Assembly (NCBI GenBank): GCA_011050675.1
Contig: DRFI01000023.1
Location: forward strand, 270,079-334,078
DNA: 64,000 nt
DNA from: Maribacter sp.
GTDB lineage: Bacteria; Bacteroidota; Bacteroidia; Flavobacteriales; Flavobacteriaceae
Direction of reading: 5' to 3'
In this document: one piece after another, positions 34,574 through 43,412 of the stretch
Layout: each line of letters starts with the position of its first letter
How positions within the stretch are numbered: position 1 is the stretch's first letter
Position numbers and translations under genes: made by a program
The notes under the pieces: model-generated
Told to the model about the DNA's origin: nothing
The model's input: only the letters and a program-made list of their open reading frames with translations
The model's database searches: none

Positions 34574-35800
34574 ATGTATAAAATTCTATCACTTGATGGC
34601 GGCGGAAGCTGGGCCATTATTCAATTACTCACCTTAAAAGATAGATTTGGTAATATAAAAGGACATCAAATATTACAAAAATTTAATTTAGTGATTGCCA
34701 ATTCTGGTGGTAGTATCGTATTAGCAGCTTTAGCAGAAAACTATACTATAGACGAAGCAATTTCCCTTTTTAAAGAAGAGAAGAACAGAGAGAAGATATT
34801 TCATAAAAATAAATTTAAAGACCGTTATTTCCCTGTCGATTACTTGGGATTATTTAACGCAGGCTTTGGACCAAAGTATAGTCAAAAAAAGAAGAAAGAG
34901 GCTTTCGAAAGTTTATTTCCCGAGATAGATAAAGTTCAGATGAACGAACTACCTAAACTAATTGGTAATGAGTCTCTAAAAATAATTGTTGCCACGTATG
35001 ATGCTCTAAATAATCGTGCTAAATTCTTTAAGTCATTCTCGTCAAATCCTGAAAGTTACGATTCGGTAAGATTGACACAGGCAATAAATGGCTCTTCTAA
35101 TGCTCCTGTCCAGTATTTTGATTTTCCTGCACGGTTTAAGGCTAAGCAGAGTGATATTTTTTATGAACTATGGGATGGTGCCTTAGGAGGATTCAACAAT
35201 CCAATTTTAGCCGGAATCATTGAAGCTTATAAGCTTGGGGTCGACCTTAAAACAATACAAGTAATCTCTTTAGGAACTAGCAACTCCTTGATGTCATCTG
35301 ATGCCAAAGAAAACTTCTGGAATTGGAAACAAATCGCCTTAAAATTTAGAAAAAAGAAATTGAGCTTTTCTAAATGGAAACCTCAATTAAACTTTTTTAA
35401 AGAAACAGTTTTACATCAAGCCAAAACTATTCTTTATCAACCACCAGATACTGCAAATTATATTGCTATGATGTTCTTAAAAGTAGCTACTAGCAAAAAC
35501 CTTAACGACCAAATTATACGTTTATCACCTCTTATTCACTACGATGAGAACACTCCAAAAGAAGTGGTGCCTTTAGTTCAACAGTTATATCAATTAGATA
35601 TGGACTTAACAACGGATGAGGAAATAGCAACGCTTATTGAATGTTTTAAAGCATGGAAAGGCGCTAAACTATATAACCAACCGATAGAGTTTAAAGTAGA
35701 ACGAAATAATGACCTTTTGTTTTTACAGGGAGATAAGTGGTACACAGATGGAATGGAAAGATGGCGTAATTGGGAGGATACTAACGACGTTTCTGCTTAA
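34574..35800 (+). CDS. Patatin-like protein with an altered nucleophile elbow
   Basis: 408 residues without a signal peptide. The N-terminus has the oxyanion motif SLDGGGSWA (about 6-14) and the elbow reads ANSGGS (Ser44), so the first Gly of GxSxG is replaced by Ala. The second catalytic motif is WDGALGG (Asp about 201). This resembles the larger cytosolic patatins (CapV-like and related). The C-terminal about 170 residues are not recognised. No cyclase or other CBASS gene is nearby, so a defence role is not supported. Confidence 0.8.
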   Translation: MYKILSLDGGGSWAIIQLLTLKDRFGNIKGHQILQKFNLVIANSGGSIVLAALAENYTIDEAISLFKEEKNREKIFHKNKFKDRYFPVDYLGLFNAGFGPKYSQKKKKEAFESLFPEIDKVQMNELPKLIGNESLKIIVATYDALNNRAKFFKSFSSNPESYDSVRLTQAINGSSNAPVQYFDFPARFKAKQSDIFYELWDGALGGFNNPILAGIIEAYKLGVDLKTIQVISLGTSNSLMSSDAKENFWNWKQIALKFRKKKLSFSKWKPQLNFFKETVLHQAKTILYQPPDTANYIAMMFLKVATSKNLNDQIIRLSPLIHYDENTPKEVVPLVQQLYQLDMDLTTDEEIATLIECFKAWKGAKLYNQPIEFKVERNNDLLFLQGDKWYTDGMERWRNWEDTNDVSA

Positions 35801-35883
35801 TAATAAATTGATTCTCTAGTAAAAGATGATCTGTTTTATCTAAGCTTTTTACCTATTTTTGAGAAACTACTATTCTATATATC

Positions 35884-36453
35884 ATGACATTAAAACAATC
35901 CATTTTAATTATTGCAATTTTCATTGCTTCTCCTATAATTTCTCAAGAAACGAACCCATCAGAAACTTTTTGGAATACCTTAAAATCTCACTGTGGCAAA
36001 GCTTATGAAGGTAGTTTAGCCTTGCCAGAAGAAGATGAAAGCTTTGGAGGCAAAAAACTGGTAATGCATGTTAGAGCCTGTAATGAAAATGAAATTAAAA
36101 TTCCCTTTTATGTAGGTGATGACAAATCTAGAACATGGGTTTTAACAAAAAACCAGGATATTATCAGTTTAAAACATGATCACCGCCACGAAGACGGTAC
36201 TGAAGATGACGTTAATTTTTATGGTGGCACGGCAAGCAATGCTGGTAAAGAAAATATTCAGTTTTTCCCTGCGGATGTTGACACACAAAAAATGATTCCC
36301 GGTGCCGCTACAAATGTCTGGTGGATTACTGTAAACGATTCTACTTTTACTTATAATTTAAGAAGATTAGGAACCGATCGTGTCTTTAAGGTTGTAATGG
36401 ATTTAACCAAACCAATTGAAGAGCCTTCTGCTCCTTGGGGTTGGGTTGATTAA
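35884..36453 (+). CDS. Conserved secreted protein of unknown function
   Basis: 189 residues with a signal peptide (about 1-19, ending IISQ). The mature part begins with ETFWNTLKSHCGKAYEGSL and has a His/Asp-rich SLKHDHRHEDGTEDDVNFYGG segment (about 99-119) split here only for description; the fold looks beta-rich. I recognise it as a widespread hypothetical secreted protein of Bacteroidota but know no function. A degraded peptidase fragment lies 13 bp downstream. Confidence 0.7.
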   Translation: MTLKQSILIIAIFIASPIISQETNPSETFWNTLKSHCGKAYEGSLALPEEDESFGGKKLVMHVRACNENEIKIPFYVGDDKSRTWVLTKNQDIISLKHDHRHEDGTEDDVNFYGGTASNAGKENIQFFPADVDTQKMIPGAATNVWWITVNDSTFTYNLRRLGTDRVFKVVMDLTKPIEEPSAPWGWVD

Positions 36454-36466
36454 TTGCCTTACGACA

Positions 36467-36805
36467 GGTTTTTTGGCATATCTAGCAATGTTCTTTGATG
36501 TTGCAGATTTAGATTTCCTTGAAGAAGTAATTGTTGATGAAATGCGTCATGTCTTAGGAATAGGTACATTAAGGAATACTGCTCCGTATGGCTTTTACAG
36601 AACCCTTAGTGCTGGTCCAGGTAGCAATCTATATTTTACAACAAAAAAAGCAAATGTATTTTGGAATAGTAAAGGTATTGACATCAATGAGCTTGGGGAT
36701 GAAGGTACTGTTGAAAATTCAGGATTAAATATTACCAAAATGGAAGTTATACTTACAGTAAGAGGTTTTGTAAATACCAAAAAACAGTTTACAAAAACCA
36801 ATTAA
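36467..36805 (+). pseudogene. Leishmanolysin-like (M8-type) metallopeptidase fragment
   Basis: The open frame from 36467 to the stop at 36803-36805 reads FFDVADLDFLEE, then VDEMRHVLGIGTL. This lines up with the FDVADL and HEMGHVLGIGTLW motif of bacterial leishmanolysin-like peptidases. Here HExxH has become DEMRH, so both the first zinc ligand and the Gly are lost. No start codon in a sensible place or signal peptide exists, and the N-terminal half of the family is missing. It is read as a decayed remnant. The frame overlaps nothing else after 36453. Confidence 0.65.
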
Positions 36806-37055
36806 ATATTATTAAAAATTTGAGTTTTTAAAGGAAAATATCCCGATATAAGCTTTTTTATATTCACGACGATTTTCATATTTAAAATTAAGTATCATCT
36901 TCCTTTTAATTAATATTCTTCTCTCTATTTTAATTTAGCTTACCTTCCCGCGAATTGAATACTAGAATTATAAACACATTTAAAGTAAACCAGCGTTTCT
37001 TTAGTTTAAAAACTATGCTGTTTTTAAGTTTTAAATTCCCCTTAAAAAAAATAGC
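36806..37055. other. Intergenic region before the desaturase gene
   Basis: AT-rich spacer without a convincing hairpin. An ATG at 37015 opens a frame that would join the desaturase frame only if the A8 run at 37044-37051 had nine A residues. Confidence 0.5.
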
Positions 37056-38135
37056 ATCGCAAATCCAAAATTCTCAAGAGACATCAACCCAGATTTTTCA
37101 AAGACATTAAGAAAAAGAGTCAACACCTATTTTAAAACAGCTAAAAAAAGTAGAAATGCCAATGCAACTATGGTCATTAAAACCATAATTATGCTGGCGC
37201 TCTTTTTTGTGCCGTTAATACTTCTTTCTTCCGGTATTGTAACCCAAGTACCCGTTCTATTTTTACTTTATATCTTAAGTGGTTTAGGTATGGCAGGTAT
37301 TGGTATGGGCGTTATGCACGATGCTATACATGGATCATATTCCAAAAACAAAAAAATAAACACACTTTTAGGATATTCATTTAATCTAATAGGAGCTAAT
37401 GCAACTATTTGGAAAATACAGCACAATGTTCTGCATCATACATTCACCAATATAGATCAAACAGACGATGATTTAAACGCGCCATTTTTTCTACGATTCT
37501 CACCTCATTCAAAACATTATTGGGTACACCAATATCAACATATTTATATTTGGTTCTTTTACGGTATTTCAACACTTTCTTGGATTACGACAAAAGATTT
37601 TGTTCGCCTAAAACGCTTTCGCGATATGGGCTTTTTTGATAAGAAACATGAATATGAAAAAACATTCATTAGTATGGCTGCTTGGAAGTTTTTATACTAT
37701 TCATACGCACTTATACTTCCTATGATATTGCTGCCGTTTGCATGGTGGGTAATTTTATTGGCATTTCTATCTATGCATTTTGTTACTGGCATGTTGGTAA
37801 GTATCGTTTTTCAGATTGCACATATTATGCCCGTAAACGAGTTTCCATTGCCCAATGAAAAAGGAATGATGAAAGATGATTGGTATGGTCATCAATTTGC
37901 GACAACTAGTAATTTTTCTCCTAACAGTAACATCTTATTTTGGTTGATTGGCGGACTCAATTATCAGGTAGAGCACCATGTTTTGCCAGATGTTTGCCAT
38001 GTGCATTATAAGGATCTCACCAAAATTGTATCGGAAACCGCACTTGAATTTGGTATGCCGTATAATGTAAAAAAATCTATTGGTCATGCCATTTGGGACC
38101 ACACCAAAATGTTGCGCATGTTAGGCGAAAAATAA
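37056..38135 (+). CDS. Membrane fatty acid desaturase with a missing ATG start
   Basis: Acyl-lipid/acyl-CoA desaturase with the three His boxes HDAIH, HNVLHH and QVEHH and four or more membrane helices; a di-iron enzyme inserting double bonds into membrane lipids. The first ATG in frame is 37170, giving 321 residues. Clear coding sequence of the same family extends 38 codons upstream (NPKFSRDINPDFSKTLRKR and on), starting with ATC at 37056, where relatives would have ATG; 359 residues fits the family length. Either the start was mutated ATG to ATC, initiation is at 37170, or an A8 run hides a frameshift from ATG 37015. The listed start is the extent of coding homology, not a proven start. Confidence 0.8.
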   Translation: MANPKFSRDINPDFSKTLRKRVNTYFKTAKKSRNANATMVIKTIIMLALFFVPLILLSSGIVTQVPVLFLLYILSGLGMAGIGMGVMHDAIHGSYSKNKKINTLLGYSFNLIGANATIWKIQHNVLHHTFTNIDQTDDDLNAPFFLRFSPHSKHYWVHQYQHIYIWFFYGISTLSWITTKDFVRLKRFRDMGFFDKKHEYEKTFISMAAWKFLYYSYALILPMILLPFAWWVILLAFLSMHFVTGMLVSIVFQIAHIMPVNEFPLPNEKGMMKDDWYGHQFATTSNFSPNSNILFWLIGGLNYQVEHHVLPDVCHVHYKDLTKIVSETALEFGMPYNVKKSIGHAIWDHTKMLRMLGEK

Positions 38136-38262
38136 ATACAGCTTAAATTTAACTAACAAGCATTAATTCAAGTCTTTAAGTAATTCTTTATAATTGGAGA
38201 CATTGAACATTTTAAATACCGCTTATAATAGGAATAGATGGTATTACCGATAAAAGTGTCAT

Positions 38263-38270
38263 TATCTTTG
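38263..38270 (+). promoter_or_regulatory. -7 promoter element before the DEAD-box helicase gene
   Basis: TATCTTTG matches TAnnTTTG and lies 14 bp before the ATG at 38285, predicting a very short leader. No clear -33 element. Confidence 0.45.
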
Positions 38271-38284
38271 CTGAAAATTATTTT

Positions 38285-39619
38285 ATGTCAAGCCAATTTT
38301 CGGATTTAGGAATCAATAGTGAATTTCAACAGAGTTTAAAGGAGTTACAAATTTCTGTACCAACAGATATTCAGAAAAAATGTATTCCTGTTATTCTGAA
38401 TAAAAAAGAGGATATTGTTGCTTTAGCTAAAACAGGAACTGGTAAAACAGCTGCTTTTGGATTACCGTTATTGCAATTAATAAACGCCGAAAGCACCACA
38501 GTACAAGTGGTTATTTTAGCACCTACTAGAGAATTGGCACAACAGATTCACGCTAATTTATCTTCATATGCGTCTCATGCTCTGGCAATTTCTATAGCGG
38601 CATTATGTGGAGGTATACCAATTAAACCTCAAATTGAGCGACTTAAAACACCTACACATATTGTAGTGGCAACACCTGGTCGTCTGGTCGATTTAGTAAA
38701 ACGTGAGGCTATAGATATTAAAAAATTAAAATATCTGGTTTTAGACGAAGCTGATGAAATGGTAACGGCTCTAAAAGAAGATTTAGATGTTATTATTTCG
38801 GGCATTCCAAAATCTCGTCGTACACTCTTGTTTACTGCTACTATGTCTGGTGCAATTAAACAGCTTGTTCAGAATTACATGTCTAAGCATGTAATTCACG
38901 TAGAAGCAGATATGTCTACATTAGGTCACCAAGGTATTGATCATGAATATGTAGTTGTAGAGCCTATTGAAAAATTAGATGTGCTCATGCATTTCTTAAA
39001 TACAAAAGAGGGGCAAAGGGGTATTATATTCTGTAAGACAAAAGCAGCTGTAAATAAATTGGCTAAGAACTTAGCTATAAATAAATTCTCATCTGGGGCT
39101 TTGCACGGTAGTTTATCTCAAGGCATTCGTGACCGTATAATGGGACAGTTTAGAGATGGTCATATAGACATTCTGGTAGCTACAGATTTAGCTGCTCGTG
39201 GTATTGATGTAAAGGATCTTGCATACGTTGTTAATTATCATTTACCAGATACATATGATGCCTATGTGCATAGAAGTGGACGTACAGCAAGAGCAGGTGC
39301 AAAGGGACTTTCTTTAACTATACTTCAAAAAGAAGAGGTTGCAGAAGTTGCAGATTTTGAAAAAGAGTTAGGTTTAACCTTCTCTAAATTCAAAAAGGCA
39401 GATGCACAGAGCATCGAGGAAAACAATACACTACTTTGGGCTAAAAAAATCTTTAAGACCAAACCTAATCGCGAAATATCGGAAGAGTTCAAAACAAAGG
39501 TTAAAACAGTGTTCCATCATTTAACCAAAGAGGAGTTGGTTGAAAAGATATTAGCTAATTATATTTCACAAACTACAGCTTCGCAGTTAAAAGTAGAAGA
39601 GCCTAAAAGAAAGAAATAA
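38285..39619 (+). CDS. DEAD-box RNA helicase
   Basis: 444 residues with a full set of motifs: Q motif (SVPTDIQKKCIPVI), AKTGTGKT, PTRELA, TPGR, DEAD, TAT (for SAT), IIFCKTK, ATDLAARGID and HRSGRTAR. It carries a basic C-terminal extension with EEPKRKK at the end. It resembles RhlE/DbpA-like bacterial helicases used in rRNA processing and cold growth. Stands alone; ends at a bidirectional terminator shared with the sigma factor gene. Confidence 0.95.
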   Translation: MSSQFSDLGINSEFQQSLKELQISVPTDIQKKCIPVILNKKEDIVALAKTGTGKTAAFGLPLLQLINAESTTVQVVILAPTRELAQQIHANLSSYASHALAISIAALCGGIPIKPQIERLKTPTHIVVATPGRLVDLVKREAIDIKKLKYLVLDEADEMVTALKEDLDVIISGIPKSRRTLLFTATMSGAIKQLVQNYMSKHVIHVEADMSTLGHQGIDHEYVVVEPIEKLDVLMHFLNTKEGQRGIIFCKTKAAVNKLAKNLAINKFSSGALHGSLSQGIRDRIMGQFRDGHIDILVATDLAARGIDVKDLAYVVNYHLPDTYDAYVHRSGRTARAGAKGLSLTILQKEEVAEVADFEKELGLTFSKFKKADAQSIEENNTLLWAKKIFKTKPNREISEEFKTKVKTVFHHLTKEELVEKILANYISQTTASQLKVEEPKRKK

Positions 39620-39670
39620 GATTCTAAATTTCAGGTATTTCAATCGGACCGTAAGTCTAATTATATAACA

Positions 39671-39705
39671 AACAAAAAGCCGACTAAAATAGTCGGCTTT
39701 TTGTT
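39671..39705. terminator. Bidirectional terminator
   Basis: A perfect 16-bp stem (39671-39686 with 39690-39705; core AAAAAGCCGACTA) with a 3-nt loop and A/T flanks, between the convergent helicase and sigma factor genes. Confidence 0.9.
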
Positions 39706-39729
39706 TCGATATATGTAGCTATTAAAGAC

Positions 39730-40590
39730 CTATAAATATGCCTTTAACATCTCGTTATTAGATTTTCTTCTTAGAATTTTTACCGCTTTCTCTCTTATTT
39801 GTCTTACGCGCTCTCTAGTTAAATCGAAAAGTTCGCCTATTTCACTAAGACTTTTTGGGCTTCTATCCCCAATACCATAATAAAGCTTGATAATTTCACT
39901 TTCTCTACTTGGTAACGTATTTAAAGCTTGATCAATATCAAATTTCAAAGAATCCATCATCATATTTGAATCGGGACTATTATTATCCTTAGATGATACT
40001 ACGTCGTATAGATTTGAAGACTCACCTTCTTGAAAAGGAGCATCCATAGATAAGTGCTTTCCAGAGTTTTTCATAGCAAGTTTTACCTGCGCGCCACTCA
40101 TGTCTAATTCTCTTGCAATTTCAATTGTACTAGGAGGTCTTTGGTAAGACTGCTCTAATGTTGAGTATACTTTTTTAATTTTACTTATTTCTCCAATCTT
40201 GTTCAAAGGAATACGAACCATACGAGATTGCTCAGAAATAGCAGATAATATAGATTGTCTAATCCACCATACTGCATAAGAGATAAATTTAAAACCTCTT
40301 GTCTCGTCAAAACGTTTTGCTGCTTTAACCAAACCAATATTTCCTTCGTTGATTAAATCTGAAAGTCTAATACCACTTCCTTGATATTGTTTTGCTGTAG
40401 AAACTACAAAACGTAAATTGGCGTTTACCAATGTGTTTAGGGCAATTTGATCTCCTTCACGAATTCTTCTTGTCAGTTCCACTTCCTCCTCTGCGGTAAT
40501 CAAATCTATTTTTGATATTTCTTGAAAGTACTTTTCTAATGATTTGGTGTCTCTGTTGGTAATTTGTTTAGTGATCTTAAGTTGCCTCAT
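39730..40590 (-). CDS. RpoD/SigA-like sigma-70 factor, probable paralog of the housekeeping sigma
   Basis: 286 residues, the short Bacteroidota primary-sigma layout starting MRQLKITKQITNRD. Region 2 has NLRFVVSTAKQYQ, DLINEGNIGLVKAA and FKFISYAVWWIRQSI; region 4 has LTRERVRQIREKAV. Several positions differ from the nearly invariant housekeeping RpoD of Flavobacteriia as I remember it: GIRLSDL for GLTLPDL, SILSAISEQSRMVRIPLNK for SILQALAEQSRIVRLPLN, and a Ser/Asn-rich insert DVVSSKDNNSPDSN. It is therefore more likely a second group-1/2 sigma than rpoD itself. The DNA contacts for TAnnTTTG promoters look kept. Confidence 0.85.
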   Translation of the reverse strand: MRQLKITKQITNRDTKSLEKYFQEISKIDLITAEEEVELTRRIREGDQIALNTLVNANLRFVVSTAKQYQGSGIRLSDLINEGNIGLVKAAKRFDETRGFKFISYAVWWIRQSILSAISEQSRMVRIPLNKIGEISKIKKVYSTLEQSYQRPPSTIEIARELDMSGAQVKLAMKNSGKHLSMDAPFQEGESSNLYDVVSSKDNNSPDSNMMMDSLKFDIDQALNTLPSRESEIIKLYYGIGDRSPKSLSEIGELFDLTRERVRQIREKAVKILRRKSNNEMLKAYL

Positions 40591-40912
40591 ATATTCTTAT
40601 GTTTTTATCGTTGAAATAATATAACTTATTTTTTACCGATATCCTAATGAATTTGAATATTTATTAATTTTATTATAATGATTTTTAAATATGATTCAAT
40701 AAACTTCATTTTTTTTCTCATATTTAATATAATTTTATCAAATCGATAATTTATAAGCGGTTTTAGTTCGATATTCATCATAAATTTTGATAAAAGCTAT
40801 TTCAAAATATTCCTTCTACACCTTATTTTAAGTGCAGATTCCAATTTAATGAATGAGATAATTCATTATTATTCAAAAAAACTCGAAATTCGGAACACCT
40901 AAATAAGCCAAA
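40591..40912. other. Divergent promoter region
   Basis: Very AT-rich, 322 bp. The one notable element is AATGAAT-N6-ATTCATT (40848-40867), a perfect 7-bp inverted repeat 45 bp before the Xaa-Pro aminopeptidase ATG, a possible operator. Nothing else seen. Confidence 0.45.
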
Positions 40913-42268
40913 ATGAAAATTACCACAACCATCCTTCTTTTTCTTCTCTCTATATTCTTTGCTTTTAGTCAAACTCCGGTTCAATCGTATTTTGAATGGA
41001 CAGATTTACCTTTTACAAAAGAAGAATTAAGCGAGCGTCGGGGAAATTTAATGACTGCTTTAAATGAAGAAGACGAAACAGGTTTAATTGTAATCCCTGC
41101 TAATGACGGATTTTCGTTTGGAGAAACCTTTCGTCAGGGAGATGATTTCTATTATTTCACGGGTCTTGAATTACCTAATGCGATATTGGTAATGGACTTA
41201 AGTAAAAACTCTGCAGTAATTTACAGTCCAGAACGTGATCTAAGATTCGAAAATGGCTCAAGAGTGAATGATTTTCCGGGAAGACCTTTATTAAATGATA
41301 CAAGTATTTCTGACAAAACAGGGGTAACGTTAGCGTCTATGAAGGATTTTACAGAATTAATGAACAATGCTAGCAAAGAGAAAAATACAGTTTTAATAAA
41401 TAGCGGTAGGGAAGGTGATATTAAATATGCTTCTAATGAGTATGTAGCAACATACTCTCCTGTTCAGATACTTTTACAAGCATTGGAAAACAGGCATTCT
41501 GGTTTGAAACATAAAAATATGTACGAAGCAGTCGCAAATGTTCGTATGATAAAGTCAAAATCTGAAATTGAAATTTTAAGAAAGGCAGCATCAATTACTG
41601 TTGAAGGTATAAAGCAATCTGCCAAAACGATTAAAGCAGGTGTAGACGAACGTTATTTAGAAGGAATACTAGAAGGCGATTTTAAAGTAAATGGCTCCCA
41701 AAGGCTAGCCTTTGGTTCAATCATAAAATCGGGACCAAATTCCCATTGGCCTTGGAGAATTTTGGCTACCCATTATAACCGTAGAAATAGAGAAATGGAA
41801 AATGGCGATTTGGTCATTTTCGATGTTGGTTGCGAATACAATCAATATGTTAGTGATATTGGTAGAACCTTTCCTGTTTCGGGCACGTTTACAGAAAGAC
41901 AGAAAGAAATTTTGATAATGGAAACTAAAGTTGCTGACGAGATTATAAAATTTCTAAAGCCAGGTATTACATTTGAAGAAGTACAAACACTTACAAATAG
42001 TGTAATTCCTGATGATGCTAAAGCATATATGCAAGTAGGTTTATTCTTTGGTCATCACTTAGGTCTTTCTACCGGTGACCCTAGTCTTTCTAACGCTATA
42101 TTAAAGCCAGGCATGGTTTTCACCGTTGAACCTTGGTATTACAACCACGATGAAAATATTTCCGTTTTTACGGAAGATATGATTGTCATTACAAAAAGCG
42201 GTTGTGAGGTTTTAAGTAAAGATTTACCAAGAACTCCAGAAGCATTAGAAGCTTTAATGAGAGAGTAA
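40913..42268 (+). CDS. Secreted Xaa-Pro aminopeptidase (M24B)
   Basis: 451 residues with a signal peptide (about 1-19, FAFSQ). Aminopeptidase P N-terminal domain (about 25-165, GDDFYYFTGLELPNA) followed by the pita-bread M24 catalytic domain. The five metal ligands are visible: FDVGCEY and VSDIGRTF (two Asp), GHHLGLS (His), FTVEPWYY (Glu) and FTEDMIV (Glu). Cleaves N-terminal residues before proline, here likely in the periplasm as a dimanganese enzyme. Monocistronic. Confidence 0.92.
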   Translation: MKITTTILLFLLSIFFAFSQTPVQSYFEWTDLPFTKEELSERRGNLMTALNEEDETGLIVIPANDGFSFGETFRQGDDFYYFTGLELPNAILVMDLSKNSAVIYSPERDLRFENGSRVNDFPGRPLLNDTSISDKTGVTLASMKDFTELMNNASKEKNTVLINSGREGDIKYASNEYVATYSPVQILLQALENRHSGLKHKNMYEAVANVRMIKSKSEIEILRKAASITVEGIKQSAKTIKAGVDERYLEGILEGDFKVNGSQRLAFGSIIKSGPNSHWPWRILATHYNRRNREMENGDLVIFDVGCEYNQYVSDIGRTFPVSGTFTERQKEILIMETKVADEIIKFLKPGITFEEVQTLTNSVIPDDAKAYMQVGLFFGHHLGLSTGDPSLSNAILKPGMVFTVEPWYYNHDENISVFTEDMIVITKSGCEVLSKDLPRTPEALEALMRE

Positions 42269-42550
42269 TTATAACACTATCCATATTTAAAACACCTTGA
42301 TTTCCGAAAGAATGAAAATTATTTTGGAAGTGAATAATGATGAAAATACACCAATTACAATAAACCTTGTCATACTTATCCCTCTACCAAAGATGACGAT
42401 GTAATAATAGCATTAGGCTTATAAAAGAATTGAAAATAGAGTTTTGGTCTTAATGCCGTTTATGATAACCTCTGGAGAAAACGTCAAAGCTTTTTTGTTT
42501 GATTGGACATATAATCCACCTCCTTAAATTACTTTGGTGATGTAAGTACC
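42269..42550. other. Intergenic region before site C
   Basis: About 280 bp without a recognisable gene. A 30-codon open stretch ending at 42526 (…FLFDWTYNPPP) is too short to name and may be a gene remnant. No terminator for the aminopeptidase was found. Confidence 0.4.
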
Positions 42551-42620
42551 GCCATTCACTAAAAACTTACTGGCATTCACTTAATATAGCGCAACGATAA
42601 CAGGTATAAGATTAGGTTTG
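42551..42620 (+). promoter_or_regulatory. Promoter with two 21-bp-spaced repeats (site C)
   Basis: GCCATTCACTAAA (42551-42563) and GGCATTCACTTAA (42572-42584) are 21 bp apart; the second is identical to the first repeat of site A. The -7 element TAGGTTTG (42613-42620, exact TAnnTTTG) begins after exactly 28 nt, as at sites A and B. This places the gene at 42649 under the same regulator as the surface-protein operons 35 kb away. Confidence 0.78.
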
Positions 42621-42648
42621 GTGTGTTCACATTAAATAAACCAGCTAA

Positions 42649-43404
42649 ATGAAAGCATTTTTTTATCTTATAATGTTACTTACCATTGTTTGTAGCCATG
42701 CGCAAAATTCTCAAGACAATATCGTTTATGAGAGCACCATAGATGATAAAAATGTAGTTATAAAACTAAGCACCGTAGATCAAGCTACAATGTTATCAAT
42801 GTTGCACGGTGGATTCTATGTGTACTTTGATATGAAAGGGAAAAAGAAAAAAAACGTTTCCATTCAGTATCCAATTAATGCTACACCGCCACAAAGACCA
42901 GACAAAAACGATAGAGATAGTAATAGAGAAGATAGGGACGAAGAAGCTCAAAAAGGACCAGATATAGCTGTTTTAATAGAAAAACTGCCTAAGACAGCCG
43001 CCTATGTAAACTTTGACTCTGAGCAAGAGTTTCATTTAGACCTAAATAATTTAGGTGTCATGATTTCCTATAGCTTTGATCAAGAGGCTAAAGAATTATC
43101 ATATACTCTTATGATACCTAAGCACAATTTATTATCGGGCAAGAGTAGTGATTTATCAAAATTATCGATTGGTGTCGTTTCCCCTAAAGTTAAAACCGAA
43201 GCGAAAAACGAAGGTTCAGGGATTAGTTTTGGCGGTAGAAGTCAAGGTGGTGGACCTGGTGGTAGTGGAGGTGGACCTGGAGGTCAAGGTGGCGGATCTG
43301 GAGGAGGCGGTCGTGGTGGCTTACAAAATGGACCACCAAATCAAGTCCAAAGGCCAGAAGAGGTTTCTCTTAATTTTTGGTTTAAAGCTTTTGAAAACAA
43401 CTAG
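42649..43404 (+). CDS. Secreted Gly-rich protein of unknown function
   Basis: 251 residues with a signal peptide (about 1-18, CSHAQ). The middle has a basic/acidic patch (KGKKKKN, then DKNDRDSNREDRDEE) and beta strands. Residues about 193-228 are almost pure Gly with Gln, Ser and Pro (GGGPGGSGGGPGGQGGG). The Gly-rich segment resembles shorter ones in the CotH-type protein, YHYH lipoprotein A and the LytS-type kinase loop. I do not recognise the family. Its promoter is site C, so it should belong to the same regulon. A bidirectional hairpin follows. Confidence 0.75.
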   Translation: MKAFFYLIMLLTIVCSHAQNSQDNIVYESTIDDKNVVIKLSTVDQATMLSMLHGGFYVYFDMKGKKKKNVSIQYPINATPPQRPDKNDRDSNREDRDEEAQKGPDIAVLIEKLPKTAAYVNFDSEQEFHLDLNNLGVMISYSFDQEAKELSYTLMIPKHNLLSGKSSDLSKLSIGVVSPKVKTEAKNEGSGISFGGRSQGGGPGGSGGGPGGQGGGSGGGGRGGLQNGPPNQVQRPEEVSLNFWFKAFENN

Positions 43405-43412
43405 AATCTTAT

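Noticed and set aside
34574..35800. CBASS or other defence island around the patatin gene
   Set aside because: No cyclase, ubiquitin-like, nuclease or other defence gene within 10 kb on either side.
37015..37056. Programmed frameshift at the A8 run joining ATG 37015 to the desaturase
   Set aside because: The peptide this would add (MLFLSFKFP) is not like the family N-terminus; a lost ATG at 37056 explains the data more simply. Kept only as an alternative.
40848..40867. AATGAAT-N6-ATTCATT as a third TetR operator
   Set aside because: The half sites are spaced by six bases and lack the AATGAAC half; it is not the same operator.
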